From Aurantiacibacter rhizosphaerae (GTDB lineage: Bacteria; Pseudomonadota; Alphaproteobacteria; Sphingomonadales; Sphingomonadaceae), in NCBI RefSeq assembly GCF_009807005.1, contig NZ_WUBR01000004.1:1-64000 (forward strand): 64,000 nucleotides of DNA, in the 5' to 3' direction. The notes under the pieces are model-generated. The model was given only the letters and a program-made list of their open reading frames with translations. It did no database searches and was not told where the DNA came from. Every line of letters starts with the position of its first letter. Position 1 is the first letter of the stretch. Both the position numbers and the translations under genes were made by a program. Positions 31,550 to 40,203 of the stretch are shown here, one piece after another.

Positions 31550-32392
31550 ATGCCAGACATGAGATCGATCCTCGTAACCGGTGCTGCAGGCGGTGTAGGC
31601 CGCGCGCTGGCGGTACGCCTGGCCGCGCGCGGTGACAGGGTGTTCGCCTGCGCGCGCTCCACCGCGCAGATTGCCGAGCTGGAGAGTGATCGCATCACGG
31701 CCATCGCCATGGATGTGTCTGACACCAAGTCCGTTGAGCAAGGCTTTGCCACGCTGGATCATCGCATCGGCGATGCTGCGCTGGATGCCGTTGTGCACTG
31801 CGCCGCGATGGCGCCGCTGGGCACGGTGGAATTCACTTCGCCAGATGATTACGCCCATGTGCACAACGTCAACACGCTGGGCGCGTTGCGCGTGTCGCAG
31901 GCGTCCTTCGCACGCATGCGGCAGGGCGGTGACAAGCGGCTGATCCTGCTGAGTTCGCTTTGGGGCCGGCTGTCCGGGCCGCTCGTCTCGAACTATGCGG
32001 CATCAAAGCACGCGCTCGAAGCCATCGTGGACTCCCTTCGGCGCGAAACGGAATCGTCCGGCATCCGCATCTCGGTTGTGGAGCCGGGCGTGATCAAGAC
32101 GAAGATGTTCACCAATCAGACCGCCGAGATCCTCAACAAGATCGTAGATCTGAGCGAGGACGAGAGAGAGCACTACCTGCCGCTTTATCAAAGCTATCTG
32201 AAACTGTTTGAGCAGAGCGCGAAGACGGCGATTACCGCAGACCAGTGCGTGGACCGCGTGATCGAGGTGCTCGATGCGAAAAAGCCACGCACCCGCTACC
32301 TGGTGGGTGCGGACGCAAAGCTGCTTGTGCGTCTTGCCAGCTGGATGTCCGACAGCGCGCTGGACAAGCTGTTCTTCCGCATGACGCGCTGA
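31550..32392 (+). CDS. SDR-family oxidoreductase
   Basis: The 280-residue short-chain dehydrogenase has ILVTGAAGGVGRALAVRLAARGD, VVHCAAMAPL in place of NNAG, LLSSLWGRLSG with the catalytic Ser, and NYAASKHALEAI with Tyr and Lys. An extended C-terminus resembles the cytosolic retinol-dehydrogenase-like group. Initiation could be at GTG 31547, ATG 31550 or ATG 31559; none has a strong RBS, and 31550 is chosen. It follows BKACE by five bases and is convergent with the acyl-CoA dehydrogenase at 32423. Likely oxidises a secondary alcohol of the pathway. Confidence 0.85.
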   Translation: MPDMRSILVTGAAGGVGRALAVRLAARGDRVFACARSTAQIAELESDRITAIAMDVSDTKSVEQGFATLDHRIGDAALDAVVHCAAMAPLGTVEFTSPDDYAHVHNVNTLGALRVSQASFARMRQGGDKRLILLSSLWGRLSGPLVSNYAASKHALEAIVDSLRRETESSGIRISVVEPGVIKTKMFTNQTAEILNKIVDLSEDEREHYLPLYQSYLKLFEQSAKTAITADQCVDRVIEVLDAKKPRTRYLVGADAKLLVRLASWMSDSALDKLFFRMTR

Positions 32393-32422
32393 AACGGCGC
32401 CGCTTTCGCAGCGCCCCCTCCC

Positions 32423-33625
32423 TCAGCCTGCCGAGGCGAAGGCCACCTTGGCGATGATGTTGCGCTGAATCTCGTTCGTGCCGCCAAAGATCGTCCAGCA
32501 CCGACCGTAAAGATATTGATGCGCCATGGCGCTGGCCATCTCGGCCGCGCTATCCTCACCCTCACCCGTCACATCCGCGTGCAGGTCAACAGGATCATGC
32601 GTGGCGGCGTAGGGGCCTTGCAGATCGACGGCCAATTCGCTCAGCGCCTGGAGGATTTCCGTGCCGCGCACCTTCAGGATGGATGCATCCGCCCCTGCCG
32701 GACGGCCCTTGGCCCATCCTTCCACGAAGTAATGTTCCAGCGCGCGCAGCGTCTCGATCTGCACGCTGGCATCCACCATGCGCTGCGCCAGAATAGCTTT
32801 CAGTCCCGCGCTCACTGAGGGATCCTTCTGCACCTTCGCGTTCATGGCGCGCAGGCGGCCCATCAGGCGCAGCTTTGGCCCGGTGTCGGAGATGGAAAGG
32901 CGTTCGTGTGACAGCAGGAACTTGGCGATTGACCAACCGGCACCTTCTTCTCCGACGAGGTTCTCTGCCGGGACCATCACGTCATCGAAAAACACCTGGT
33001 TCGTGTGATGCTGGCCATCGATCGTCACGATCGGGCGGATGGTGATACCGGGCGTTTCCATGTCGATCAGCAGGAAGCTGATCCCGTCCTGTTTTCGGCC
33101 AGAGGAATCGGTGCGGACAAGGCAATGCATCCAGTCCGCCCAATGCGCCTCTGTCGTCCACATCTTCGATCCGTTGACGCGGTAATGATCGCCCTCGCGC
33201 ACCGCCATCGTCTTCAGGCTGGCAAGGTCCGATCCGGCGCCCGGTTCGGAATAGCCCTGGCACCACCATACATCGGAAGAGATGATGCCGGGCAGATGCC
33301 GTTCCTTCTGCGCATCGGTGCCGAACTTGTTCAGCACCGGACCGATCATGGACACGCCATACGGGATGACCATCGGCGCGCCTGCCTCACCGCTCTCCTG
33401 CAGGAATGCCAGCTGCTGCACGGGGTCCCACCCCTCCCCGCCCCAGTCTTTCGACCATGAACCGAGGAACCAGCCACGATCCTGCAGGATCTTCTGCCAG
33501 CGCACGTAATCGCTTTTCTCAAGGTCGCGATACCGGCGCACTTTTTCGCGAATGTCATCGGGCAGCGACTGCGCGATGAAGTTGCGTACTTCTGCGCGAA
33601 ATTCGGCGATGCTGTCATCACTCAT
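32423..33625 (-). CDS. Acyl-CoA dehydrogenase, larger subunit of a probable alpha-beta pair
   Basis: This 400-residue acyl-CoA dehydrogenase has WSKDWGGEGWDPVQQ, WWCQGYSEPGAGSDLASLKT near residue 120-140, KMWTTEAHWADWMH and a C-terminal WTIFGGTNEIQRNIIAKV. This pattern is close to the FadE29/FadE27-type chains of mycobacterial cholesterol side-chain enzymes, which work as alpha2beta2 heterotetramers. The gene overlaps its shorter partner by eight bases. The usual C-terminal catalytic Glu is Gly (FGGTNEIQ); ERLSI offers the alternative base. Likely acts on a CoA ester of a ring-bearing substrate. Confidence 0.88.
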   Translation of the reverse strand: MSDDSIAEFRAEVRNFIAQSLPDDIREKVRRYRDLEKSDYVRWQKILQDRGWFLGSWSKDWGGEGWDPVQQLAFLQESGEAGAPMVIPYGVSMIGPVLNKFGTDAQKERHLPGIISSDVWWCQGYSEPGAGSDLASLKTMAVREGDHYRVNGSKMWTTEAHWADWMHCLVRTDSSGRKQDGISFLLIDMETPGITIRPIVTIDGQHHTNQVFFDDVMVPAENLVGEEGAGWSIAKFLLSHERLSISDTGPKLRLMGRLRAMNAKVQKDPSVSAGLKAILAQRMVDASVQIETLRALEHYFVEGWAKGRPAGADASILKVRGTEILQALSELAVDLQGPYAATHDPVDLHADVTGEGEDSAAEMASAMAHQYLYGRCWTIFGGTNEIQRNIIAKVAFASAG

Positions 33626-34724
33626 GACCAAAACCCTCAATCTGTGCGAGGCGCGCGGCGCGCGCATCCGTTGTTCCGAATTGTGCCCTCATCGCGGCAA
33701 AACGGCGTGCATAATGGCTGACGGGCGTCTCATCGCTCACCCCCATGCCGCCGAACAATTGCACCGCCGCGTGGCCGACCGCCCGGCCACCCGCATCGCA
33801 GGCAAGGCTGGCGACGAGGATGGCGCGATTACGTTCTGCTGATGCCTTGCGACCCAGCGCGACAACCGCGGTGTGGGCCTGCGCCGCCACTTCCTCCGCC
33901 GCGATGGCCATGTCGGCGGCCATGTGCTGCAGCGCCTGGAACTGGGCCAACTTCGTGCCGAACTGTTCGCGCAAGCCTAGATACTCGAACGTATCGCGGT
34001 TCGTCGCACGCGCCAGCGAGGCTGCCTCTGCGGCAATTGCGACAAGGCCGTGGAGCAGCGCATCTTCAATCACCGCCTCCGCGTCACAATCGAGGTGATC
34101 TTTCTTTGCCACCCGCACTCCCTCGAAGTGCAGATCTGCAGAGCCTGCGGCGTCAATCTGCCGGGAGGGGGTGACAGTCAGGCCTGCCGCATCTTTCGCC
34201 AAGTCAAACAGAATGGTTCCATCCGGCCCATTCGCCGACACAATCAGACGATCGGCAACATCGGCATGGCGCACCGCAGGCTTCAGCCCGTTGAGGACAA
34301 AAACATCACCGTCTGCATCCGCCTTCATCTGCGGCGCGTTGAAGGGATCGAAGCCTTCCTGATGGGCAAATGCATAAACCACTTCACCCGCAGCCACTGC
34401 CTCTACCGAGCGCCCCGCGGCATCCAGCATACGTCCGCACAGGCCGACGCTCACCAAGATCGGTTCCACCAGCAGGCCGGGTGCCAGTGCATATTGCACC
34501 ACGGCTAGGTCTTCTGGCGCGCCACCAAAGCCGCCCGCCTCTGGAGAGAGCAGCGCGGATGGCACGCCCAACTCGCAGAGCTCTTCCCACAGTGCCATGC
34601 GCCGGGGCGGGTTGGCGTGCAAATTGGCCGCCCGCGCCTCTATATCGCAGCGTTCCGAAACGAACCGGCTCAGCATTTCATGCAGCATCGTCTGCTCTTC
34701 GGAGAGCGGCAATTGCAAGGTCAT
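33618..34724 (-). CDS. Acyl-CoA dehydrogenase, smaller subunit of a probable alpha-beta pair
   Basis: The 368-residue divergent acyl-CoA dehydrogenase has LPLSEEQTMLHEMLSRFV at the start and LREQFGTKLAQFQALQHMAADM near residue 250-270. It also has VQLFGGMGVSDETPVSHYARRFA. The EPGAGSD flavin motif is not conserved (AFAHQEGFDPFNAP instead), as in the FadE28/FadE26-type small chains that bind one face of FAD in a heterotetramer. It overlaps the larger-subunit gene by eight bases and follows the FAD oxidoreductase gene by 31 bases. AAAGAGAC lies upstream. Unlikely to be active alone. Confidence 0.86.
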   Translation of the reverse strand: MTLQLPLSEEQTMLHEMLSRFVSERCDIEARAANLHANPPRRMALWEELCELGVPSALLSPEAGGFGGAPEDLAVVQYALAPGLLVEPILVSVGLCGRMLDAAGRSVEAVAAGEVVYAFAHQEGFDPFNAPQMKADADGDVFVLNGLKPAVRHADVADRLIVSANGPDGTILFDLAKDAAGLTVTPSRQIDAAGSADLHFEGVRVAKKDHLDCDAEAVIEDALLHGLVAIAAEAASLARATNRDTFEYLGLREQFGTKLAQFQALQHMAADMAIAAEEVAAQAHTAVVALGRKASAERNRAILVASLACDAGGRAVGHAAVQLFGGMGVSDETPVSHYARRFAAMRAQFGTTDARAARLAQIEGFGHE

Positions 34725-34755
34725 GATCGTGTCTCTTTCAGGAATTGCATAGTCG

Positions 34756-36321
34756 TCACCAATGGGAAAAGCCCACGGACAACGGGATATCGAAATCATC
34801 GAACATGCGGATCGCGGTTGCGCGGCCGCCCAGCGTCACCGTGCCGCCCGGATGCATGGTGCAGCCCGCCAGATACAGTCCGTCCACACCCGGCACGCGG
34901 TAGTTCGAAAGTTCCGGCGTGGGCCGCGCGCCCAGCAATTGATCGGATGTCATCGCGATGCCCATGATGTCTCCCTTGCGCATGATGCGGCTGTGCCGAT
35001 CGTGATCCGCCGGAGATTCGATAAGGCGCGCGGTGATGCTGGATTGATCGATATTGGTGGTGAAGGATGCGAACCAGTCGAACACCGCATCGGCCGCTTC
35101 CTGCTTCATCGCGTCCCAGCCACCCTGCACTTCGAATGGCGCAAACTGGTAAAGATACATCGCGGCCTGGCCCGCCGGTGCGCGGCTGGGATCAATGTTG
35201 CTTTGCACGTTCACCAGCGGCCCCAGATGATCCAGCGGCATCAAATTGTTACGGAAATCTTCAAACGGCTTGATGAAGGATTCCCAGTCCGCCGAAAGGC
35301 ATTCCACCAGCGTAGGCTCGGCAAATTCGTCACCCTGCTTCCATTTCGGTGCCTCGGTCAGGGCGATCTGCTGATTGAGGGCGCCGAATTCGCTCAGCTT
35401 TACCGCCTTCGCGCGCGCCGCCACATCGGTAGGCACTTCGGGCACCATATCACCCAGGTCCCACGGGTGGATATTGGCCACCACTGCCTTGCTTGCGCGC
35501 ATCTCCTCGCCATCTTCCAGGCGCACGCCGACACAGCGCCCGCCCTCTACGATCAGCTTGTCCACCGTGCGGTTCAGCTCAAGCTGGCCGCCGTGGTGAT
35601 AGAGGCAATCCACCAGAGCCTTCGTCAGGTTTTTGGAGCCGCCCACCACCGTGCCCATCTCGAACGTGTGGGACAGGCCCAGCAACATATACATGGCAAG
35701 GCCGGTGCCGGGAGTATCCGGCCCGGTCATCATCTCACCCGCCCATTTGGCGAAGTGAATTTTCACCTGCGGCGATTCAAAGCGAGCGTTCAGGAAGTCC
35801 AGCACGCTGCCGCCCATGGCCGCAGCGATGCCCCTGCCCTTTTCGCTGGATGCGAGCAGCTTGTTGAATCCTGCCGCCGGCATTGGCGGGGCGTAGAATG
35901 CGGTGGTGAGTACCGGCAGCAACTCAAACGCTTCTTCCACCAGCTGCGCATAGGCAATGGCATCGCGTTCGCTGAACTGTCGAATGGCATCGATCGTCTT
36001 GTCGATATCGCGATACGAGATGAGTCCCGTGCCATCATCGAAGATGGAGGCGAAGGGCGCGCGGGTATAGGCCCAGCGCAGGCCGAAACGTTTCTCCAGC
36101 TCCAGCTCGTCATGCCGCACGATGGGGTTGGCAAGACAGGTCATGTAACCCATCGCGTGGGTATCATGGACGAAGCCTGGCGCGATCTCGACAGAGACTA
36201 CACCGCCGCCCGCCACCGCGTTCCGCTCCAGCGCAACGACGGACATGCCCGCCTTTGCAAGGTAGCACGCGGTCGCAAGCGAATTGCTGCCCGCACCTAC
36301 CACGATCACATCAATCGTCAT
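34756..36321 (-). CDS. Phytoene-desaturase-like FAD-dependent oxidoreductase
   Basis: The 521-residue flavoprotein has an N-terminal dinucleotide-binding motif VIVVGAGSNSLATACYLAKAGM and a second GGVVSVEIAPGFVHDTHAMG. Its C-terminus, VPGVDGLYLAGCTMHPGGTVTLGGRATA, is typical of the CrtI/phytoene-desaturase and amine-oxidase-like group. Such enzymes desaturate or isomerise hydrophobic isoprenoid or ring substrates. The ATG at 36321 follows GGTGAG; an in-frame GTG three codons earlier is less likely. It leads the operon with the acyl-CoA dehydrogenase pair under operator copy J. In this setting an FAD-dependent ring desaturase is reasonable; it lacks the full signature of 3-ketosteroid dehydrogenases. 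Confidence 0.87.
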   Translation of the reverse strand: MTIDVIVVGAGSNSLATACYLAKAGMSVVALERNAVAGGGVVSVEIAPGFVHDTHAMGYMTCLANPIVRHDELELEKRFGLRWAYTRAPFASIFDDGTGLISYRDIDKTIDAIRQFSERDAIAYAQLVEEAFELLPVLTTAFYAPPMPAAGFNKLLASSEKGRGIAAAMGGSVLDFLNARFESPQVKIHFAKWAGEMMTGPDTPGTGLAMYMLLGLSHTFEMGTVVGGSKNLTKALVDCLYHHGGQLELNRTVDKLIVEGGRCVGVRLEDGEEMRASKAVVANIHPWDLGDMVPEVPTDVAARAKAVKLSEFGALNQQIALTEAPKWKQGDEFAEPTLVECLSADWESFIKPFEDFRNNLMPLDHLGPLVNVQSNIDPSRAPAGQAAMYLYQFAPFEVQGGWDAMKQEAADAVFDWFASFTTNIDQSSITARLIESPADHDRHSRIMRKGDIMGIAMTSDQLLGARPTPELSNYRVPGVDGLYLAGCTMHPGGTVTLGGRATAIRMFDDFDIPLSVGFSHW

Positions 36322-36371
36322 GCATCTCACCAGTTATTTTCTTGAGCGAAGCATAGCCCAAGAACCAATTA

Positions 36372-36385
36372 GTTTGCAAGCGTAC
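36372..36385. promoter_or_regulatory. Island operator, copy J (FAD oxidoreductase operon)
   Basis: GTTTGCAAGCGTAC is the exact reverse complement of copy C and a full match to the consensus. It lies 51 bases upstream of the start at 36321. Confidence 0.75.
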
Positions 36386-36471
36386 GAATATGCTTGCGCA
36401 AGGATTATTGCCCCGTTGGCAGGCAATTGCGCGTGCCAACGGGACGAATGAGTGCATCGCGCGATCCAAAG

Positions 36472-36503
36472 AAAAAGCGCTCCCGACAATGGCCGGGCGC
36501 GCT
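36472..36503 (-). terminator. Intrinsic terminator of the TonB receptor gene
   Basis: On the minus strand, shortly after the receptor stop, a stem AGCGC-GCCCGG / TCGGGA-GCGCT is followed by TTTTTC, the pattern of an intrinsic terminator. Confidence 0.7.
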
Positions 36504-36531
36504 CCTTCAATCATTGGCAAAAGACGAGAAT

Positions 36532-38772
36532 TTAGAAATTCTTCGTCACTGTCACGCCGAAGGTTTGCGGTGCTGCTTCATTGGCCGATACCGCAAGCGA
36601 TGTCGTGGTGATCGTGTTGAAGTAGTACTCGTCAAACGCGTTCTTCATCCATGCCCGAACGGACCAGTCGCCCGGTTCATTTACATAGGTAACGGCGAAG
36701 TTCACCAGGTTGTAGCTTTCCTGCCGCGTCTGGTTTGAGGGATCCCAGAAGAAGCCATCGTTATAATACCAGTCTGCGTTGAACCGCAGCGTATGATCAA
36801 CAGACAGTTCGGCCACATACTGCGCCCCGGCAGAAACGACGAACTCAGGCGAGCGAGCCAGTTCATTGCCGGTTACATCGAGGTTGACCGGACGGTTCAC
36901 CGCGGGCGGCGGGCCAGCGGTAGGCTCCCCGATGATATTCGCAGCGAAAGCCGGGAAGGAATCGAACTCGGTATGCAGATAGGCCACATTGGCATTCACG
37001 CTGAACGCAGGCGTTACCTGCGCAATCGCGCTGACTTCTGCACCATAGGACGTTGCCGAAGCACCGTTCTGAAGGATCGTGGCGCCACCCTGCCCAGGAG
37101 CCAGCGACTGCACCTGGATATCGGTGAAGTCATAGTAGAAGAAGCTGGTGTTCACTCGCAGGTCGCCATTCAGGAAGTCTGACTTGCTGCCCACTTCGTA
37201 AGACGTCAGCTTTTCCGGATCGATCGGGCCGGGATTGCTTGGCCCTGCCGCGTTGTAAACGCCGGGCTTATACCCCTTGGAATAGGTGGCATACAGCAGC
37301 GTCGATCCAAGATCGTAATCCAGCGTTACCTTCGGCGTGAAAGCGTCCCAGCTTTCCTCCGAATCCGGATATTGCGCAATGACGGTGATCGGCCCTGTCA
37401 GTTCGCCATTCGCAATCATGCGGGTGGCATCGTAGGCAGAGAATTCCTTCTTGTCCTTGCTGTAACGCGCACCAACCGTCAGGTTCAGGGCATCGGTGAT
37501 CGGAACCGTAGCCTGACCGAACACGGCCCAGGACGTGGTCTTGATATCGGTATAGCTCAGGATGGGTGTGCCGAACACGGCAAGGCCGGTGGGGTCAAAC
37601 GCTCCATCTTCGTAGAAGCCGTAAACGCCCACGGTCCAGGTGATGTCGCTGCTGCTGGGCGATTGCAGCTGGAATTCCTGCGAGTAATCGTCCGTCTGGC
37701 TGTCAGCGAACACGCTGAAGATCGGCACCGGGCCACCATCGATATCCGTACCGCCCTGGAAATCCACACGGCGATAGCTGCTGATGCTGACGAAGCGGGC
37801 GAAGTCCAGATCCACGTCAGCACGCAGGATACCAAGCGTTGCCTTGGGCCGCGCGGCTCCCCTGCCGTCTGAGGAATCGAAGAACTTGTCATCCGGATCG
37901 AAATTGGGCTGCAGCGTCACAGGGTCCTGGATGTTGCGGAACACGTTGCCATCGGCCTGCGCCAGCTCGGAATGTTCCAGCGAAGCTTCCAGCCTCACCG
38001 TGTCCAGATCCAGCACCAGCTTGCCGCGTACACCCCACAGCCATTCGTCCTCCGGCGTGCCGTTCAACTGCCGCTGATCTTCAGGGATCAGGAAATCATA
38101 ATAATGATCGCGCCGCTGGCCGACTGCGTAAACACCGGCATACAGATTATCGGTGATGGGCCCGGAGACATAGGCATTGCCCTCCAACCGGTCATAATTG
38201 CCGGCGGTCAGCTGAACCTGCCCCTCCAGCTCTGACGTCGGCGTGCGGGTTACCACGTTAATTGCGCCGCCCAGCGCGTTCTTGCCGTACAGCGTGCCTT
38301 GCGGGCCAAGCAGAACTTCGATGCGCTCCACACCCAGCAGCGAAACCACTGTACTGGCGTTGTTCGCAAGATAGACGCCGTCGATATAGGTCGCGACGCT
38401 GGGATCGGAGTTGATCGAGGCGATGTCACTACCGATGCCGCGCAGATATGGGGTCGCGAAGCCGGACTGGTTGCCGTAGTTCAGCGAGGGAATGCTCAAT
38501 TGCAGGTCCTGCGTCGTGATGACCTGCTTTTCGCTCAGCGCCTCACCTGTGATAGCGGTCACAGCGATCGGAACATCCTGCAGACGCTCGGAACGACGCT
38601 GCGCCGTCACGATGATATCCTGGATTGCACCGCCGCTCTGCGTGGCCTGCTGATCGGCGGGCTGCGCCGCCGTATCCGTGGAAGCCTGCGCATAGGCAGT
38701 CCCACTGACCGTAGTGAGAAAACATGCCAACGCGGCACGATGCAATTTATGTAAAACCTTGCACTTAGACAT
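36532..38772 (-). CDS. TonB-dependent outer-membrane receptor
   Basis: The 746-residue receptor has a signal peptide (residues 1 to about 28, ending TAYA), a TonB-box-like DIIVTAQRR, and a plug domain with DVPIAVTAITGEAL and YLRGIGSDIASINSDPSVATY. A 22-strand-type barrel follows and ends in Phe (TFGVTVTKNF). The sphingomonad FecA/BtuB-like group imports siderophores, glycans, steroids or hydrophobic acids with TonB energy. Operator copy K lies about 246 bases upstream, and the gene is flanked by catabolic genes, so it probably imports the island's substrate. GGGAGGG precedes the ATG. Confidence 0.93.
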   Translation of the reverse strand: MSKCKVLHKLHRAALACFLTTVSGTAYAQASTDTAAQPADQQATQSGGAIQDIIVTAQRRSERLQDVPIAVTAITGEALSEKQVITTQDLQLSIPSLNYGNQSGFATPYLRGIGSDIASINSDPSVATYIDGVYLANNASTVVSLLGVERIEVLLGPQGTLYGKNALGGAINVVTRTPTSELEGQVQLTAGNYDRLEGNAYVSGPITDNLYAGVYAVGQRRDHYYDFLIPEDQRQLNGTPEDEWLWGVRGKLVLDLDTVRLEASLEHSELAQADGNVFRNIQDPVTLQPNFDPDDKFFDSSDGRGAARPKATLGILRADVDLDFARFVSISSYRRVDFQGGTDIDGGPVPIFSVFADSQTDDYSQEFQLQSPSSSDITWTVGVYGFYEDGAFDPTGLAVFGTPILSYTDIKTTSWAVFGQATVPITDALNLTVGARYSKDKKEFSAYDATRMIANGELTGPITVIAQYPDSEESWDAFTPKVTLDYDLGSTLLYATYSKGYKPGVYNAAGPSNPGPIDPEKLTSYEVGSKSDFLNGDLRVNTSFFYYDFTDIQVQSLAPGQGGATILQNGASATSYGAEVSAIAQVTPAFSVNANVAYLHTEFDSFPAFAANIIGEPTAGPPPAVNRPVNLDVTGNELARSPEFVVSAGAQYVAELSVDHTLRFNADWYYNDGFFWDPSNQTRQESYNLVNFAVTYVNEPGDWSVRAWMKNAFDEYYFNTITTTSLAVSANEAAPQTFGVTVTKNF

Positions 38773-39017
38773 TTCTGCCCTCCCATCCTCTCAGAATTTT
38801 TTCTGATTACTTTTTGCAGTACTTATAAAATCGGCAGTCATGGCGGGCCAATTAAAGCAACTCGCCGCACTGCTGCTTCATCGCGCCGATCAATTGCCAA
38901 GAGCAACGCTGTCGCGATCAAAGCGATATTTCAGATCGTTTCGTCGATACCTTCCTCTTCAGACCCTGCGTATCCCCACACACATGCCGCATCGCCTATT
39001 GTATAATGCAGCATATC

Positions 39018-39031
39018 GTCTGCTAGCATAC
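39018..39031. promoter_or_regulatory. Island operator, copy K (TonB receptor)
   Basis: GTCTGCTAGCATAC matches the consensus. It is the rightmost copy in the window and marks the edge of the island; the following valine operon has none. Distance to the receptor start is about 246 bases, implying a long leader or a second promoter. Confidence 0.68.
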
Positions 39032-39131
39032 TATCTACTACGCAACAATAGTGAAATAAAAATTCGCCGCCGGTTTGAACAGTCCGCCGCGGCATTCACA
39101 CGCCTTGCGGCGACCGGGCGTTCGACCACGT

Positions 39132-39164
39132 AAAAAAGGCGCCGGACATCGCACAGTCCGGCAC
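39132..39164 (-). terminator. Intrinsic terminator of the valine catabolic operon
   Basis: On the minus strand a 7-bp GC stem GCCGGAC / GTCCGGC with an 8-base loop is followed by GCCTTTTTTA, a strong intrinsic terminator about 165 bases after the mmsB stop. Confidence 0.8.
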
Positions 39165-39329
39165 CAAAGGTATTGCTGAGAAATGAGTTGAAGCGGCCGC
39201 GTCAGTGCTATGCCGAAACCGCAGGCACTGCACAGTGGAACTGCCCCGCCGTCACAGATCGCAGCGAGTCATCCGCATGGGTCCCCGCCGGCCCTGGCAC
39301 TTGCGACAGCACCGGCGCAGCTATTCATG

Positions 39330-40202
39330 CTATTTCGAAAGTTCGAGGATAATCGCGGAGAAATCCAGATCGCCGTGATCCTCGGCAAAGGCTTCGTACA
39401 GTTCGCGGGCGCGCTGCCCCATCTGCGTGTCGACACCGGCAGTCTCAGCCGCGGCCATCGCCAGCTTCAGATCCTTCAGCATCAGGCCGGTGGCAAAGCC
39501 GCCCTTGTAATCATTGTCCGCAGGCGATTGCGGACCTACCCCCGGCAGCGGGCAATAGCTTGTCATGGACCAGCACTGGCCGGATGAGACGCTGGAAATG
39601 TCATAGAAGGTTTGCGGGTCCAGCCCCAGCTTCTTCGCCGTGGCAAATGCCTCGCAAGTGCCGATCATGTGAATGCCCAGCAGCATGTTGTTGCAGATCT
39701 TGGCGGCTTGCCCATTGCCCGCGTCGCCTGCATGGATCACGTTCTTGCCCATCGCATCCAGGATAGGTTGCGCACGCGAGAATGCCGTTTGCGAGCCGCC
39801 AACCATGAAGGTGAGCGTGCCGCCAGCAGCCGCGGCGATCCCGCCGGATACCGGCGCATCCACCATGTCATAACCCGCATCCTGCGCCATCGCGATCACC
39901 TCTCTTGCGGTGGCAACATCGATGGTGGAGCAATCGAGCAGCACCGCGCCCGCTGGCGCACCACCGATCACGTCATCGGAATAGACCGACTTCACGATGG
40001 CGCCATTGGGCAACATGGAGACGACAGCCTCCACCCCTTCCACCGCTTCCTTCGCGGTGCCAAAAACGGTGCAGCCACTTTCCTTGGCCGCATTCAGCGC
40101 ATCTTCGGAAAGATCGAATGCGCGCACATCATGCCCCGCCTTTACGAGGTTTGCGGCCATGCCGCCGCCCATATTGCCAAGGCCGATGAATGCGATTTTC
40201 AT
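39330..40202 (-). CDS. mmsB: 3-hydroxyisobutyrate dehydrogenase
   Basis: The 290-residue NAD-dependent dehydrogenase oxidises 3-hydroxyisobutyrate to methylmalonate semialdehyde in valine breakdown. It has the beta-hydroxyacid dehydrogenase signatures MKIAFIGLGNMGGGMAANL, DAPVSGGIAAAAGGTLTFMV (substrate site, near residue 120) and GQAAKICNNMLLGIHM with the catalytic Lys. It starts one base after the enoyl-CoA hydratase stop and is the last gene of a five-gene valine operon. The start at 40202 follows the family N-terminus. Confidence 0.93.
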   Translation of the reverse strand: MKIAFIGLGNMGGGMAANLVKAGHDVRAFDLSEDALNAAKESGCTVFGTAKEAVEGVEAVVSMLPNGAIVKSVYSDDVIGGAPAGAVLLDCSTIDVATAREVIAMAQDAGYDMVDAPVSGGIAAAAGGTLTFMVGGSQTAFSRAQPILDAMGKNVIHAGDAGNGQAAKICNNMLLGIHMIGTCEAFATAKKLGLDPQTFYDISSVSSGQCWSMTSYCPLPGVGPQSPADNDYKGGFATGLMLKDLKLAMAAAETAGVDTQMGQRARELYEAFAEDHGDLDFSAIILELSK

Positions 40203-40203
40203 A

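Larger units (their letters stand above)
38773..39329. other. Non-coding spacer between TonB receptor and valine operon
   Basis: This 557-base stretch holds the long AT-rich leader of the TonB receptor gene, operator copy K (39018-39031), an additional TGCAGCA palindrome near 39007, and the terminator of the valine operon (39132-39164). The possible reading frames here have neither an RBS nor recognisable domains, so no gene is called. Confidence 0.6.

Noticed and set aside
5853..36321. Classical 9,10-seco steroid degradation cluster
   Set aside because: No extradiol dioxygenase, HsaAB-type monooxygenase, HsaD hydrolase or typical 3-ketosteroid dehydrogenase is present; only generic steroid-like beta-oxidation families occur.
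34762..36345. 527-codon open frame on the plus strand
   Set aside because: It lies wholly opposite the FAD oxidoreductase, whose motifs are unambiguous; the translation is His/Arg-rich and has no recognisable fold.
5764..39031. The repeated palindromes as a CRISPR array or transposon ends
   Set aside because: Copies are single, kilobases apart, in promoter regions, and not associated with spacers or transposase genes.
38840..39133. 97-codon frame in the spacer upstream of the TonB receptor
   Set aside because: No RBS, no recognisable domain, and it runs over operator copy K.
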